Source: DASVUS01 sp036388675
GTDB taxonomy: Bacteria > Armatimonadota > Abditibacteriia > Abditibacteriales > Abditibacteriaceae
Direction of reading: 5' to 3'
Length of the DNA stretch: 64,000 nt
Assembly (NCBI GenBank): GCA_036388675.1
Contig: DASVRI010000047.1
Coordinates: forward strand, 1-64,000
Shown here: positions 1 to 7,535 of the stretch, one piece after another
Layout of the letters: every line of letters starts with the position of its first letter
Position numbering within the stretch: position 1 is the stretch's first letter
Made by a program: the position numbers and the translations under genes
The notes under the pieces: model-generated
The model's database searches: none
Told to the model about the DNA's origin: nothing
Seen by the model: only the letters and a program-made list of their open reading frames with translations

Positions 1-129
1 CTGGTTGTGGTGCCCCCGCTGCGTAGTGACGAGTTGCTGGCCTTGCAACGAGCCGCACTTCACGAACACAGCGCAGCGAGTACTCGCAACACGCAGCCTG
101 CTTTACAACAGGTGAATTAGCACCACAAC
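1..129 (-). mobile_element. Partial second integron gene cassette
   Basis: This is the stretch between the end of the complete attC (R' box at 123-129) and the window edge. A box GTTGTGG at 4-10 resembles the attC R box and, read on the minus strand, could be the R'' end of a second attC lying outside the window. No convincing minus-strand ORF is visible. The plus strand is open from 1 to a TAG at 118-120, so an alternative reading is the C-terminus of a plus-strand gene. One GAGTACTC copy lies at 78-85. Confidence 0.4.
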
Positions 130-219
130 GCCAAGCTCACCGGCTGCCCGCAGCATGGAGAGTATCACTCACCCGAAAAGCCGATGCTGCGGGCAGTCCG
201 GTGCAGCGACTGGTTGTGC
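123..219 (-). other. attC: attC recombination site of an integron cassette
   Basis: A 97-bp imperfect palindrome has the attC plan. Outer boxes CCACAAC (123-129) and GTTGTGC (213-219) flank short unpaired spacers. Inside them, CACCGG (138-143) pairs with CCGGTG (198-203), and 13 bases at 144-156 pair perfectly with 184-196. T197 is bulged, matching the extrahelical base that defines attC polarity. On the minus strand the bulge lies in the 5' (L'') arm, so the cassette probably reads leftward, away from the integrase, as in standard integrons. The loop holds the stop of the cassette ORF, also typical of cassettes. Confidence 0.75.
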
Positions 220-356
220 AGATGAGTGACATCTGAGTACTCGGAACCTACCAAGCCGCGCCGGAAAGTGATGCGACAGGCTTCCGTGCCGGCGAGTATC
301 AGTTTGTGAAAGCCAAAATGCTGTGCGCTTTCACCGCGCGCAAGTTCGGCGCACAA
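165..356 (-). CDS. Integron cassette ORF, hypothetical 63-aa protein
   Basis: A 63-codon frame starts with TTG inside the core site (354-356) and stops within the attC loop, the usual span of a cassette gene. A TATAAT box on the same strand (368 to 363) lies 6 nt before the TTG, so the transcript could be leaderless from the integron's own promoter. I recognise no domain. The C-terminal third is a translation of the attC arm, as is common in cassettes. GAGTACTC at 235-242 encodes part of an EYS tripeptide. The ORF may not be expressed; its support is its position, not its sequence. Confidence 0.4.
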   Translation of the reverse strand: MCAELARGESAQHFGFHKLILAGTEACRITFRRGLVGSEYSDVTHLHNQSLHRTARSIGFSGE

Positions 357-357
357 C
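351..357 (-). other. attI: Integron core site, probable attI crossover point
   Basis: On the minus strand this reads GTTGTGC, the same heptamer as the attC box at 213-219 (there on the plus strand), and it follows the integron core form G^TTNNNY. It sits between the integrase gene and the first attC, where attI is expected, and the first cassette begins immediately after it. Accessory integrase-binding sites of attI cannot be defined by eye. Confidence 0.6.
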
Positions 358-362
358 TAGTG

Positions 363-387
363 ATTATACCGCAAGTTGCGGTATAAT
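363..387. promoter_or_regulatory. Symmetric divergent promoter/operator of the integron (Pint and Pc)
   Basis: A perfect inverted repeat has 12-bp arms (363-374 and 376-387) around a single central base. Each arm ends in a consensus -10 box: TATAAT at 382-387 on the plus strand faces the integrase gene, and TATAAT on the minus strand (368 to 363) faces the cassettes. One palindrome therefore carries both the integrase promoter and the cassette promoter. Such symmetry is also what a dimeric repressor would bind. It is not an obvious LexA box. No strong -35 box is seen on either side. Confidence 0.65.
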
Positions 388-430
388 TCGGCGCTCAGGG
401 TAAAAGTACCGCAATGGAGGATGTAATAGC

Positions 431-1411
431 GTGACTGTGCAGATGACTACAATTGCCGATCTTCTCGATGCAGTGCGCCAAACTATGCGGTTGCGGCACA
501 TGAGTCTGCGCTCGGAACACACCTATATTAGCACTATTCGCCGCTTCATTTATTTCCATGGTAAGCGTCACCCCATCAATATGGGAGTGCCCGAGATTCG
601 GGCTTACCTGTCTCACCTGGCGGTGCACGACGGTGTTGCCGCTTCGACGCAAAACGTGGCTTTCAATGCGCTGCTCTTCCTTTATCGTGAAGTGCTACAC
701 ATCGAACTGCCTGAGATCAACCATGTCCAGCGTGCGCAGCGACCGGCGCGTCTGCCAACGGTCTTTACGCCAAATGAGGTCAAGGCCGTGCTGGAGCAGA
801 TGAGCAGCACACCGCATCTCATGGCAAGCCTGCTCTATGGCTCAGGATTGCGACTCATGGAGTGCGTGCGCTTGCGCGTTAAGGATATTGATCTGGAGAC
901 AAGGCAGATCACAGTTCGAGAAGGCAAGGGTGATAAAGACCGCATCACAATGCTGCCGTCTTCCCTTATGGAGCCGCTGCGACACCAGTTGGAAGTCGCG
1001 CGATGCCTGCACCGGCAAGACCTGGCAGCCGGCTATGGCGAAGTTTATATGCCTACAGCCCTCGCGCGTAAATACCCGCGTGCGGCCTGGGAGTGGCCGT
1101 GGCAGTATGTCTTTCCCGCACAGCGTCGTTCTACAGATCCCCGCACCGGCAAGACGCGACGCCATCACATCGCTGAAGACTCGTTGCAACGAGCCGTGAA
1201 GAAGGCGATTCTACAGGTCGGTATTGCCAAGCGCGGCAGTTGCCATACCTTGCGCCACTCGTTTGCAACCCATGTATTGGAAGCGGGCTACGACATCCGC
1301 ACCGTGCAGGAACTGCTGGGGCACAAAGATGTAAACACCACCATGATCTACACTCACGTTCTCAATCGGCCCGGTCTGGCCGTCAAGAGCCCGCTCGACC
1401 GCGAAGCGTAG
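431..1411 (+). CDS. intI: Integron integrase (tyrosine recombinase IntI)
   Basis: This 326-residue site-specific recombinase would join attI and attC sites to insert or excise cassettes. Catalytic residues visible are Arg141 (in GSGLRLMEC), His272 and Arg275 (CHTLRHSFATH), His298 (LLGHKD) and the nucleophile Tyr307 (TTMIYTHVLN). Residues about 187-230 form the extra I2 patch (RCLHRQDLAAGYG to EWPWQYVFPA) that separates IntI from XerC/D-type enzymes. The start is GTG at 431, because GGAGG at 416-420 is correctly spaced for it, while the internal ATG at 443 is too far away. The gene is intact, next to a core site and an attC, so the integron may be functional. Confidence 0.95.
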   Translation: MTVQMTTIADLLDAVRQTMRLRHMSLRSEHTYISTIRRFIYFHGKRHPINMGVPEIRAYLSHLAVHDGVAASTQNVAFNALLFLYREVLHIELPEINHVQRAQRPARLPTVFTPNEVKAVLEQMSSTPHLMASLLYGSGLRLMECVRLRVKDIDLETRQITVREGKGDKDRITMLPSSLMEPLRHQLEVARCLHRQDLAAGYGEVYMPTALARKYPRAAWEWPWQYVFPAQRRSTDPRTGKTRRHHIAEDSLQRAVKKAILQVGIAKRGSCHTLRHSFATHVLEAGYDIRTVQELLGHKDVNTTMIYTHVLNRPGLAVKSPLDREA

Positions 1412-1429
1412 CGACGCTCAGACACCGCC

Positions 1430-1471
1430 TGCATCGAAACAAACACCGGCTGCATCGAAACAAACACCGGC
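1430..1471 (+). repeat. Two tandem 21-bp repeats after intI
   Basis: Two perfect 21-bp units (1430-1450 and 1451-1471) begin TGCATCGAAAC, and the start of a third follows. They lie between the intI stop and alaS. No function is apparent; they match the general habit of short tandem duplications in this DNA. Confidence 0.85.
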
Positions 1472-1540
1472 TGCATCAGAAGTGAACGATGTGCCGGGCC
1501 ATGTTGCGTTGTCGGCTGTTCGGTGTGGCTCTGCATTCTG

Positions 1541-1546
1541 TATACT
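1541..1546 (+). promoter_or_regulatory. -10 box TATACT directly before alaS (leaderless start)
   Basis: TATACT ends 7 nt before the alaS ATG at 1554. Transcription would start at or next to the ATG, giving a leaderless mRNA, and no Shine-Dalgarno sequence is present. No clear -35 box is seen. Confidence 0.5.
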
Positions 1547-1553
1547 TTCGGGC

Positions 1554-4166
1554 ATGACCGGAAATGAACTGCGCCAGAAATATCTCCAATTCTTCCACGA
1601 CAAAGACTCGCTGGTTGTGCCCAGCAGCAGCCTGATTCCCACCGACCCGACGACGCTGCTCACCAGCGCCGGGATGCAGCCGCTCGTGCCCTATTTCAAG
1701 GGCGAGGAAGAGCCGCCCGCCAGGCGCCTGACAAGTTGCCAGAAGTGTTGTCGCGCCGATGACATCGAGCAAGTCGGTGTCACATGGCGCCACGCCTCGT
1801 TTTTTGAGATGCTGGGCAACTTCTCTTTTGGCGATTACTTCAAGCGCGAAGCCATCGTGTGGGGCTGGGAGTTTGTCACGCGAGTACTCAACATCGACCC
1901 GAAGTTGCTCTATGTCAGCGTCTATTTTGAAGACGAGGAAGCGCCCGAGTTCTGGAAAAAAGATGTCGGCCTCAGCGATGACCGCATTCTGCGCTTCGGC
2001 AAGAAAGATAACTGGTGGGGCCCAGTCGGTCGCACCGGCCCCTGCGGCCCCGACAGCGAAATCTTTTTCGATCGCGGCGCCAAATACGATACGGGCGACC
2101 CGGAAATGGATCGTCCCGGCGGCGATGGCGACCGTTACGGCGAGTTGTGGAACCTCGTCTTTCAGCAATATAACCAGCAGGAGGACGGCACGCTGCTGCC
2201 CTTGCCGGCGCCCGGCATTGATACGGGCATGGGACTCGAACGCACGGCGGCGGTGTTGCAGGGCGTTGACACCATCCACCACACCGACCTGTTCGCGCCT
2301 ATCATCAACGCCATTGCGCAGTGCGGCAAAGCGGGCCGTCTCGAGTACTCGCTGAGTACGCCGCAACTCGATCCGGCTGATCGCACTACAAAAGCACTGA
2401 AAGTTATCGCCGACCACCTGCGTGCCGCTGTCTTCATGGCGGGCGATGGCATGACTCCCGGCAACAACGGGCGCGATTACGTGATGCGACGCTTTATTCG
2501 TCGCGCCTTCCTGACAGGTCGCCAACTCCATTATCAGCAGCCGTTCCTGCATCGCATCGTGCCGATTGTGGCGCAGGGTTATGGCGACATTTATCCCGAA
2601 CTGCGCCAGCGCGAGGAACTGATAACCGACCTCATTCGCCGCGAAGAAGAACGCTTTGAGAGCACTCTGGATGCCGGCATGGGTCGCCTGGAAGACCTGC
2701 TTACATCGTTGAAGCGGAAGAACGAAACGCAGTTGCCCGGCGACGAAGTGTTTCGCCTGTACGAAACTTACGGTTTCCCGCGCGAGTTGACTGAAGAGAT
2801 TGCGCTCGAAAGCAATCTCTCCATCGACGAAGAAGGCTATCACGTCGCAGCCGAGCGGCATTCGCGCGTCAGCGGCTCCGGCGTTGGCGAATACGAGCAG
2901 CGCGCCTTCGGCAACCTGGAAACCGATTTCACCGGCTACGATCAACTGGCCGATGATGCCACCGTTATCGGTGTGCTGCCCGGACAAGACACCTCACAAA
3001 TCGTGCTCGACCGCACGCCGTTCTATGCCGAAAGCGGCGGCCAGATTGGCGACACCGGCCAGTTAGTCGGTGAAGGTTTTGCGGCGCGCGTGCTGAACAC
3101 GCAAAAGCAGGGCAAGGCTTCGGTGCATACGGTGCAAGTCACGCGAGGCGAGCCGCGCGAAGGAATGCAGGTGCGCGCCGTTGTCGATGCGCCGCGACGC
3201 CGCGCCATTGAACGGGCGCATTCGAGTACTCATTTGCTGCACGCCGCGTTGCGCCAACATCTGGGCAAGCACGTCGAGCAGCGCGGCTCGCTGGTGGAGC
3301 CGGATCGTCTGAGGTTCGACTTCGTGCATTTTTCGCCGATTGCGCCGCAACAGATGTCGCAAATTGAAGACACGCTGAACGAACACATCCTGCAAAGCGA
3401 CCCGGTTGAGATTCGTTACACCAATTTGCACGAGGCGCGCTCGATGGGCGCGATGGCGCTCTTTGGCGAGAAGTATGGCGATACCGTGCGCACGGTGCGC
3501 ATGGGCGACTTCAGCCTGGAACTTTGCGGCGGCACGCACTTGCCGGTGACCTCGGCGGCGGGCCTGTGCCGCATCGTGAGTGAAGGCGGTGTGGGTGCCA
3601 ACCTGCGTCGCATTGAAGCTCTCACCGGCGAGGCCGCGCTACGCTACGACCGTGAACAAAACGAGCGCGTGCGCGAAGCGGCCCGAGTGCTCGGAGCGCC
3701 GCCGGAAAACATTGCGGGTGCGGCGGAGAAACTGCGCGGACGCGTGCGCGAACTGGAAAAGCAGATCGAAGCGGCGCAGCAGAAAATGGCCTCGGCCTCG
3801 GTCGATGAACTGCTGAAAAACACGACTTCGATCAACGGCTTGCCGCTCGCCGTGTCGCGTGCGCCGCAAGGCATCAACTCCAATGCGCTGCGTGAACTGG
3901 CCGACCGCCTGAGCGATAAGTTAAACGGAGTTGTGGTGTTGGCCGCCGAATCCGACGGCAAAGTGCTGTGGGCCGTCAAAGCCGCCAAAAGCGCGGTGGA
4001 GAAGGGCGCGCACGCGGGCAACCTGGTGCGCGAGTTGGCAAAGATCACCGGCGGCGGCGGGGGCGGGCGTCCCGACTTCGCGCAGGCCGGAGGCAAAGAG
4101 ACCGCGAGAATTGACGACGCGCTGGCCCATGCGCCGCAACTATTAGATGCGCAATTAAAGGCATAA
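1554..4166 (+). CDS. alaS: Alanyl-tRNA synthetase
   Basis: This enzyme charges tRNA-Ala with alanine and edits mischarged tRNA. It has 870 residues, close to the usual bacterial length. The N-terminal class II core (GMQPLVPYFKG, TWRHASFFEMLGNFSFGDYF, WGPVGRTGPCGPDSE) is followed by the editing domain with the zinc motif HSSTH and the later ELCGGTH. The C-terminal C-Ala domain ends in a glycine run before RPDFAQAGG. The frame is open upstream to 1482, but conservation begins at MTGNELRQKYL, so ATG 1554 is chosen; a TATACT box ends 7 nt upstream. GAGTACTC copies at 1882, 2343 and 3224 are read as RVL, EYS and ST, one in each frame. Confidence 0.97.
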   Translation: MTGNELRQKYLQFFHDKDSLVVPSSSLIPTDPTTLLTSAGMQPLVPYFKGEEEPPARRLTSCQKCCRADDIEQVGVTWRHASFFEMLGNFSFGDYFKREAIVWGWEFVTRVLNIDPKLLYVSVYFEDEEAPEFWKKDVGLSDDRILRFGKKDNWWGPVGRTGPCGPDSEIFFDRGAKYDTGDPEMDRPGGDGDRYGELWNLVFQQYNQQEDGTLLPLPAPGIDTGMGLERTAAVLQGVDTIHHTDLFAPIINAIAQCGKAGRLEYSLSTPQLDPADRTTKALKVIADHLRAAVFMAGDGMTPGNNGRDYVMRRFIRRAFLTGRQLHYQQPFLHRIVPIVAQGYGDIYPELRQREELITDLIRREEERFESTLDAGMGRLEDLLTSLKRKNETQLPGDEVFRLYETYGFPRELTEEIALESNLSIDEEGYHVAAERHSRVSGSGVGEYEQRAFGNLETDFTGYDQLADDATVIGVLPGQDTSQIVLDRTPFYAESGGQIGDTGQLVGEGFAARVLNTQKQGKASVHTVQVTRGEPREGMQVRAVVDAPRRRAIERAHSSTHLLHAALRQHLGKHVEQRGSLVEPDRLRFDFVHFSPIAPQQMSQIEDTLNEHILQSDPVEIRYTNLHEARSMGAMALFGEKYGDTVRTVRMGDFSLELCGGTHLPVTSAAGLCRIVSEGGVGANLRRIEALTGEAALRYDREQNERVREAARVLGAPPENIAGAAEKLRGRVRELEKQIEAAQQKMASASVDELLKNTTSINGLPLAVSRAPQGINSNALRELADRLSDKLNGVVVLAAESDGKVLWAVKAAKSAVEKGAHAGNLVRELAKITGGGGGGRPDFAQAGGKETARIDDALAHAPQLLDAQLKA

Positions 4167-4292
4167 CCTGAAGGCGTAATCTGAAGGTGTAACCGCGCCG
4201 CGCCGTAACACGTTCGTAGTGTCGCGCGCTTGGACGCGATTTTGCAAACGTGGGCCGGAGTTGACGTTGCCCGGAAGCGAGTACTCGACCTT

Positions 4293-4925
4293 ATGTCCCA
4301 CGTTGTTCTCCTCGGAGATTCGATTTTCGATAACAAGGTTTATGTCGGCAGCGGGCCGGATGTCGTCCAGCAGTTGCGCCAGCGATTGCCGCACGACTGG
4401 AAGGCCACGCTGCTGGCGGTTGATGGCGATACGACGCAAGGTGTTTCCACGCAACTGGCGTCGCTGCCGCGCGACGCGTCGCATCTCGTGGTCAGCGTCG
4501 GCGGCAACGATGCGCTGATGCAAGCCGGCATTCTGGTGCAGAGCGTGGTTTCGGTTGCTGAATCCATGTGCCGCCTGGCCGATGTCGCGGCGCAATTTGA
4601 AGCCGGTTATCGCAAAATGCTGGATGCGCTGTTGAAGCACAACTTGCCGACCGCGGTTTGCACCATCTACGACCCGCGCTTCGACGAGCCGATGCAACAG
4701 AAAGTCGCGGTTGCGGGGTTGTGTCACTTCAACGATGTCATTTTGCGTTGCGCTATTAGTCGTGGATTGCCGGTTCTCGACCTGCGTCTGATTTGCAACG
4801 AGTACTCGGACTACGCCAATGAGATCGAACCCGGTGTGCCGGGAGGCGCCAAAATCTCGGATGCTGTGGCGCGCCTTGTGACGCAACACGATTTCAGCGC
4901 GCGGCGCACCTCTATTTTTGTATAA
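4293..4925 (+). CDS. SGNH/GDSL-family hydrolase
   Basis: This 210-residue protein is probably an esterase or acylhydrolase. The nucleophile block GDSIFDN lies at about residues 8-14, and VSVGGNDAL (block III, Gly/Asn) at about residue 69. A block V Asp-x-x-His is not obvious near the C-terminus, so the catalytic set may be incomplete or diverged. ATG 4293 (MSHVVLLGDS) places the GDS block where the family has it; the frame extends upstream to 4230 but adds nothing conserved. The substrate cannot be inferred. There is no signal peptide, so it is likely cytoplasmic. Confidence 0.75.
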   Translation: MSHVVLLGDSIFDNKVYVGSGPDVVQQLRQRLPHDWKATLLAVDGDTTQGVSTQLASLPRDASHLVVSVGGNDALMQAGILVQSVVSVAESMCRLADVAAQFEAGYRKMLDALLKHNLPTAVCTIYDPRFDEPMQQKVAVAGLCHFNDVILRCAISRGLPVLDLRLICNEYSDYANEIEPGVPGGAKISDAVARLVTQHDFSARRTSIFV

Positions 4926-4926
4926 T
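4921..4926 (+). promoter_or_regulatory. -10 box TATAAT before the ADP-ribosylglycohydrolase gene
   Basis: A consensus TATAAT overlaps the end of the SGNH hydrolase gene. The next gene starts at 4962 after a leader of about 30 nt with a GGAG ribosome site, so here a conventional leadered message is likely. No good -35 box is visible. Confidence 0.5.
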
Positions 4927-4961
4927 CGCTGTTCGACCCCACCCAAAGCGGAGAACAGCGA

Positions 4962-7187
4962 ATGCCCCTTCTTCACGATTACGAAGAGCGTGTCTATGCC
5001 GGCGTGCTCGGCAAAATTATCGGTGTTTACCTCGGACGGCCCTTCGAACAATGGAGCTACGAGCGTATTTCCGCCGAACTTGGCGAGATCAACTACTATG
5101 TTCACGAAAAGCTGAATGCGCCGCTCGTCGTGACGGATGACGACATTTCCGGCACCTTCACTTTTCTGCGCGCCTTGCCCGATTACGGCAACAGCCGCGA
5201 CATCACGCCCGAACAGATCGGCCAGACGTGGCTCAATTACATCATCGAGAACCGCGCCATTCTGTGGTGGGGCGGCATGGGCGTCTCGACCGAGCATACC
5301 GCTTTTCTACGTTTGAAGCACGGCATTCCCGCGCCACAAAGCGGCTCCATTCAAACCAATGGTCGCGTCGTGGCCGAGCAGATTGGGGCGCAAATTTTTA
5401 TCGACGGCTGCGGACTCATCGCGCCGGGCGATCCGGAACTGGCCGCCGACCTGGCGCGGCGTTTCGCCAGTGTAAGCCACGATGGCGAGGCAATTTACGG
5501 CGCACAGGTCGTAGCTGCGATGGAAGCGCAGGCCTTTGTCGAACGCGACATCAATAAGTTGATAGATGCCGGCGCTTCCGTCATTCCCCAGGATTCCATT
5601 ATTTACCGGCTCATCAGCGACCTGCGCGAGTGGCACGCACAAGACAGCGACTGGCGCAACACGCGCGAGAAAATCGCCGCCAAGTATGGCTACGATAAAT
5701 ATGGCGGCGGCTGTCACATGGTGCCCAATCATGCGCTGATTATTCATGCGCTGCTACATGGTGACGGCGACTTTCAAAAGTCCCTCATGATTGTAAACAC
5801 CTGCGGTTGGGACACCGATTGCAACAGCGGCAACGTCGGTTGTTTGCTGGGCATTCGTGGTGGGTTGGCGGCGCTCGAAGATGGCCCCGATTGGCGCGGC
5901 CCTGTCGCCGACCGTATGTTATTACCGACCGCCGATGGTGGGCGCGCCGTGACCAATGCCCTCACCGAGGCCTATCATATCGTGAACAGCGGGCGGGCAC
6001 TGCACGGTCAAGAGGAAGTGTTGCCCGGAAATGGTGCGCTCTTTCACTTTTCACTGCCGGGTTCGGTGCAGGGTTTTCAACCTGAAAACAGCAGCGAGAG
6101 CAAAGGCACCGTCACAGTGGAAAACGTGGAGCAGGGTGGGGCGCGCAAGCTCGCGTTGCACCTTCGTGGTGTGGCAACGGCACGTCCGGCCCGCGTGGCA
6201 ACGGCGACCTTCCCCGGCGAAGACGCGCTGAAATCGACGGGAGGTTACAGCCTGCTCGCTTCTCCTACGTTGTACGCGGGGCAAACGGTGCGCGCGGCGG
6301 TTTCGCCTTGCCGGGGAAATGTGCAGGCTGTGACGTGTCGGTTATACATCCGCGCCTACAACGAAAGCGGCAAGCTGCAATATTTCTTCGGGCCGGGCAC
6401 CTCGCTGGAGCCATCGCTGGAGCCATCGCTGGAGCCATCGCTGGAGCCATCGCTGGAGCCATCGCTGGAGCCATCGCTGGAGCCATCGCTGGAGCCATCG
6501 CTGGAGCCATCGCTGGAGCCATCGCTGGAGCCATCGAGTATTCAGGAGTTGTCGTGGAAGTTGGACGGCGCCACGTTAGGCATCGAGGGTTTGCCCATCG
6601 CCGAAGTGGGCCTTGAAATCAGCTCCGAAAAGCGCGTCGATGGCACTGTTTATCTGCACTACCTGACATGGGAGGGCGCACCGGACACAACGTTTACGTC
6701 GTGTGGGCATGTTGCGCGGCAATCGTGGGTCAATGGCGCCAGCGCTGTGGAAAGCGGGGCGGGTGGCGAGCTTCGCGTAAAGCAAAACGAAGGGCGCGGT
6801 TTGCTCATTCACGGCACGCGCGAGTGGATGGACTACTCCGTGAGTGCAGCGCTCTCGGCGCATCTGGCCCGGTCGTTTGGTTTGGCGGCGCGTGTGCAGG
6901 GAATGAAGCGCTTCTACGCGCTGATGCTGTGCAACGATGGAATGGCGCGCCTCATCAAAGCGTTGGATGGAGATCGAGTACTCGCACAGGTGCCGTTCCC
7001 GTGGGAGTTGGATGTCGATTACCACTTCCTCTTGCAGGTGAGCGGCAACCGCATTGTGGCTTGGGTCGATGGACAGGAGCTGTTCAAGGCGGAAGATGCG
7101 GAGCGGCCTCTGGATGGTGGCGGCATCGCTCTGCTTTGCGAAGAAGGCTACATCAAAGCCTCCGCTGTGCGCGTGCAGCCCACATAA
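4962..7187 (+). CDS. ADP-ribosylglycohydrolase-family protein with C-terminal extension
   Basis: Residues 1 to about 350 form an ADP-ribosylglycohydrolase (ARH/DraG-like) domain. The two acidic metal-binding segments are visible: VTDDDISGTF near residue 58 and GWDTDCNSGNVG near residue 283. Such enzymes remove ADP-ribose from proteins or small molecules with Mg2+. Residues about 370-741 are an all-beta region that looks like carbohydrate-binding or concanavalin-like domains, interrupted at about 482-525 by eleven LEPS repeats encoded by a 12-bp tandem repeat. The start ATG 4962 follows GGAGAACAGCG. The enlarged C-terminus suggests a glycan-linked substrate; that is inference. Confidence 0.75.
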   Translation: MPLLHDYEERVYAGVLGKIIGVYLGRPFEQWSYERISAELGEINYYVHEKLNAPLVVTDDDISGTFTFLRALPDYGNSRDITPEQIGQTWLNYIIENRAILWWGGMGVSTEHTAFLRLKHGIPAPQSGSIQTNGRVVAEQIGAQIFIDGCGLIAPGDPELAADLARRFASVSHDGEAIYGAQVVAAMEAQAFVERDINKLIDAGASVIPQDSIIYRLISDLREWHAQDSDWRNTREKIAAKYGYDKYGGGCHMVPNHALIIHALLHGDGDFQKSLMIVNTCGWDTDCNSGNVGCLLGIRGGLAALEDGPDWRGPVADRMLLPTADGGRAVTNALTEAYHIVNSGRALHGQEEVLPGNGALFHFSLPGSVQGFQPENSSESKGTVTVENVEQGGARKLALHLRGVATARPARVATATFPGEDALKSTGGYSLLASPTLYAGQTVRAAVSPCRGNVQAVTCRLYIRAYNESGKLQYFFGPGTSLEPSLEPSLEPSLEPSLEPSLEPSLEPSLEPSLEPSLEPSLEPSSIQELSWKLDGATLGIEGLPIAEVGLEISSEKRVDGTVYLHYLTWEGAPDTTFTSCGHVARQSWVNGASAVESGAGGELRVKQNEGRGLLIHGTREWMDYSVSAALSAHLARSFGLAARVQGMKRFYALMLCNDGMARLIKALDGDRVLAQVPFPWELDVDYHFLLQVSGNRIVAWVDGQELFKAEDAERPLDGGGIALLCEEGYIKASAVRVQPT
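6405..6536 (+). repeat. Eleven tandem copies of a 12-bp unit inside a CDS
   Basis: The unit CTGGAGCCATCG is repeated perfectly eleven times and encodes (LEPS)11 in frame within the ADP-ribosylglycohydrolase-like protein. Perfect identity implies recent slippage or ongoing copy-number change. A 12-bp unit keeps the reading frame, so it would alter linker length rather than switch the gene off. Confidence 0.95.
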
Positions 7188-7200
7188 TCAGGCAAATAAA

Positions 7201-7228
7201 AAGGGCGCAGCATACACGCTGCGCCCTT
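7201..7228. terminator. Bidirectional intrinsic terminator between convergent genes
   Basis: An 11-bp perfect stem (AAGGGCGCAGC pairing with GCTGCGCCCTT) has a 6-nt loop. An A-rich stretch just before it becomes a U-run on the minus strand, so it terminates csbD strongly and can also stop the ADP-ribosylglycohydrolase transcript. Confidence 0.85.
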
Positions 7229-7247
7229 CGACTTGTTGCAGATTGTT

Positions 7248-7466
7248 TTAGTGTCCCGAGCCTTTGACGGCATTGCCGATGTTTTCCATCGCGTTACCGA
7301 CAGCGTCCTTGGCATTTCCCAGAGCTTTCTGCGCATCGCCTTTGGTCTCCTGCGCTGCGCCGTCCGCTTCCATTTGCTCGTTATCGGTCGCACGTCCGAC
7401 GGCCTGCTTCACGTTGCCCACTACGTCATTGGCTGTGCCGCGTGTCTTGTCTTCAGTTGAACTCAT
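7248..7466 (-). CDS. CsbD-family stress protein
   Basis: This small hydrophilic 72-residue protein has the CsbD pattern: KTRGTANDVVGNVKQAVGRA, followed by a second repeat-like segment KGDAQKALGNAKDAVGNA. CsbD-like proteins are abundant general-stress proteins of unknown mechanism. An AAGGAGGC ribosome site lies just upstream of the ATG. It is transcribed alone and ends at the strong terminator at 7201-7228. A GAGTACTC copy lies just upstream of the gene at 7483. Confidence 0.85.
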   Translation of the reverse strand: MSSTEDKTRGTANDVVGNVKQAVGRATDNEQMEADGAAQETKGDAQKALGNAKDAVGNAMENIGNAVKGSGH

Positions 7467-7535
7467 GGTGTTGCCTCCTTATGAGTACTCGACAATCGAC
7501 GCAAATTCGGTGCCCATTATGTGCGCTAGCAGACA

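Noticed and set aside
1..120. C-terminus of a plus-strand gene running into the attC
   Set aside because: The frame is open for 39 codons only, which GC-rich DNA often gives by chance, and the attC bulge position favours leftward cassettes; it is mentioned as an alternative.
1476..2987. A 503-codon open frame on the minus strand across alaS
   Set aside because: It lies entirely antisense to the conserved alaS frame and shows no known protein features; GC-rich genes often leave such open frames on the opposite strand.
4155..5297. A 380-codon open frame on the minus strand
   Set aside because: It is antisense to the SGNH and ADP-ribosylglycohydrolase genes, which carry recognisable motifs, so it is a shadow frame.
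6405..6536. CRISPR-like array at the 12-bp repeats
   Set aside because: The units are contiguous, in frame, without spacers, and shorter than CRISPR repeats.
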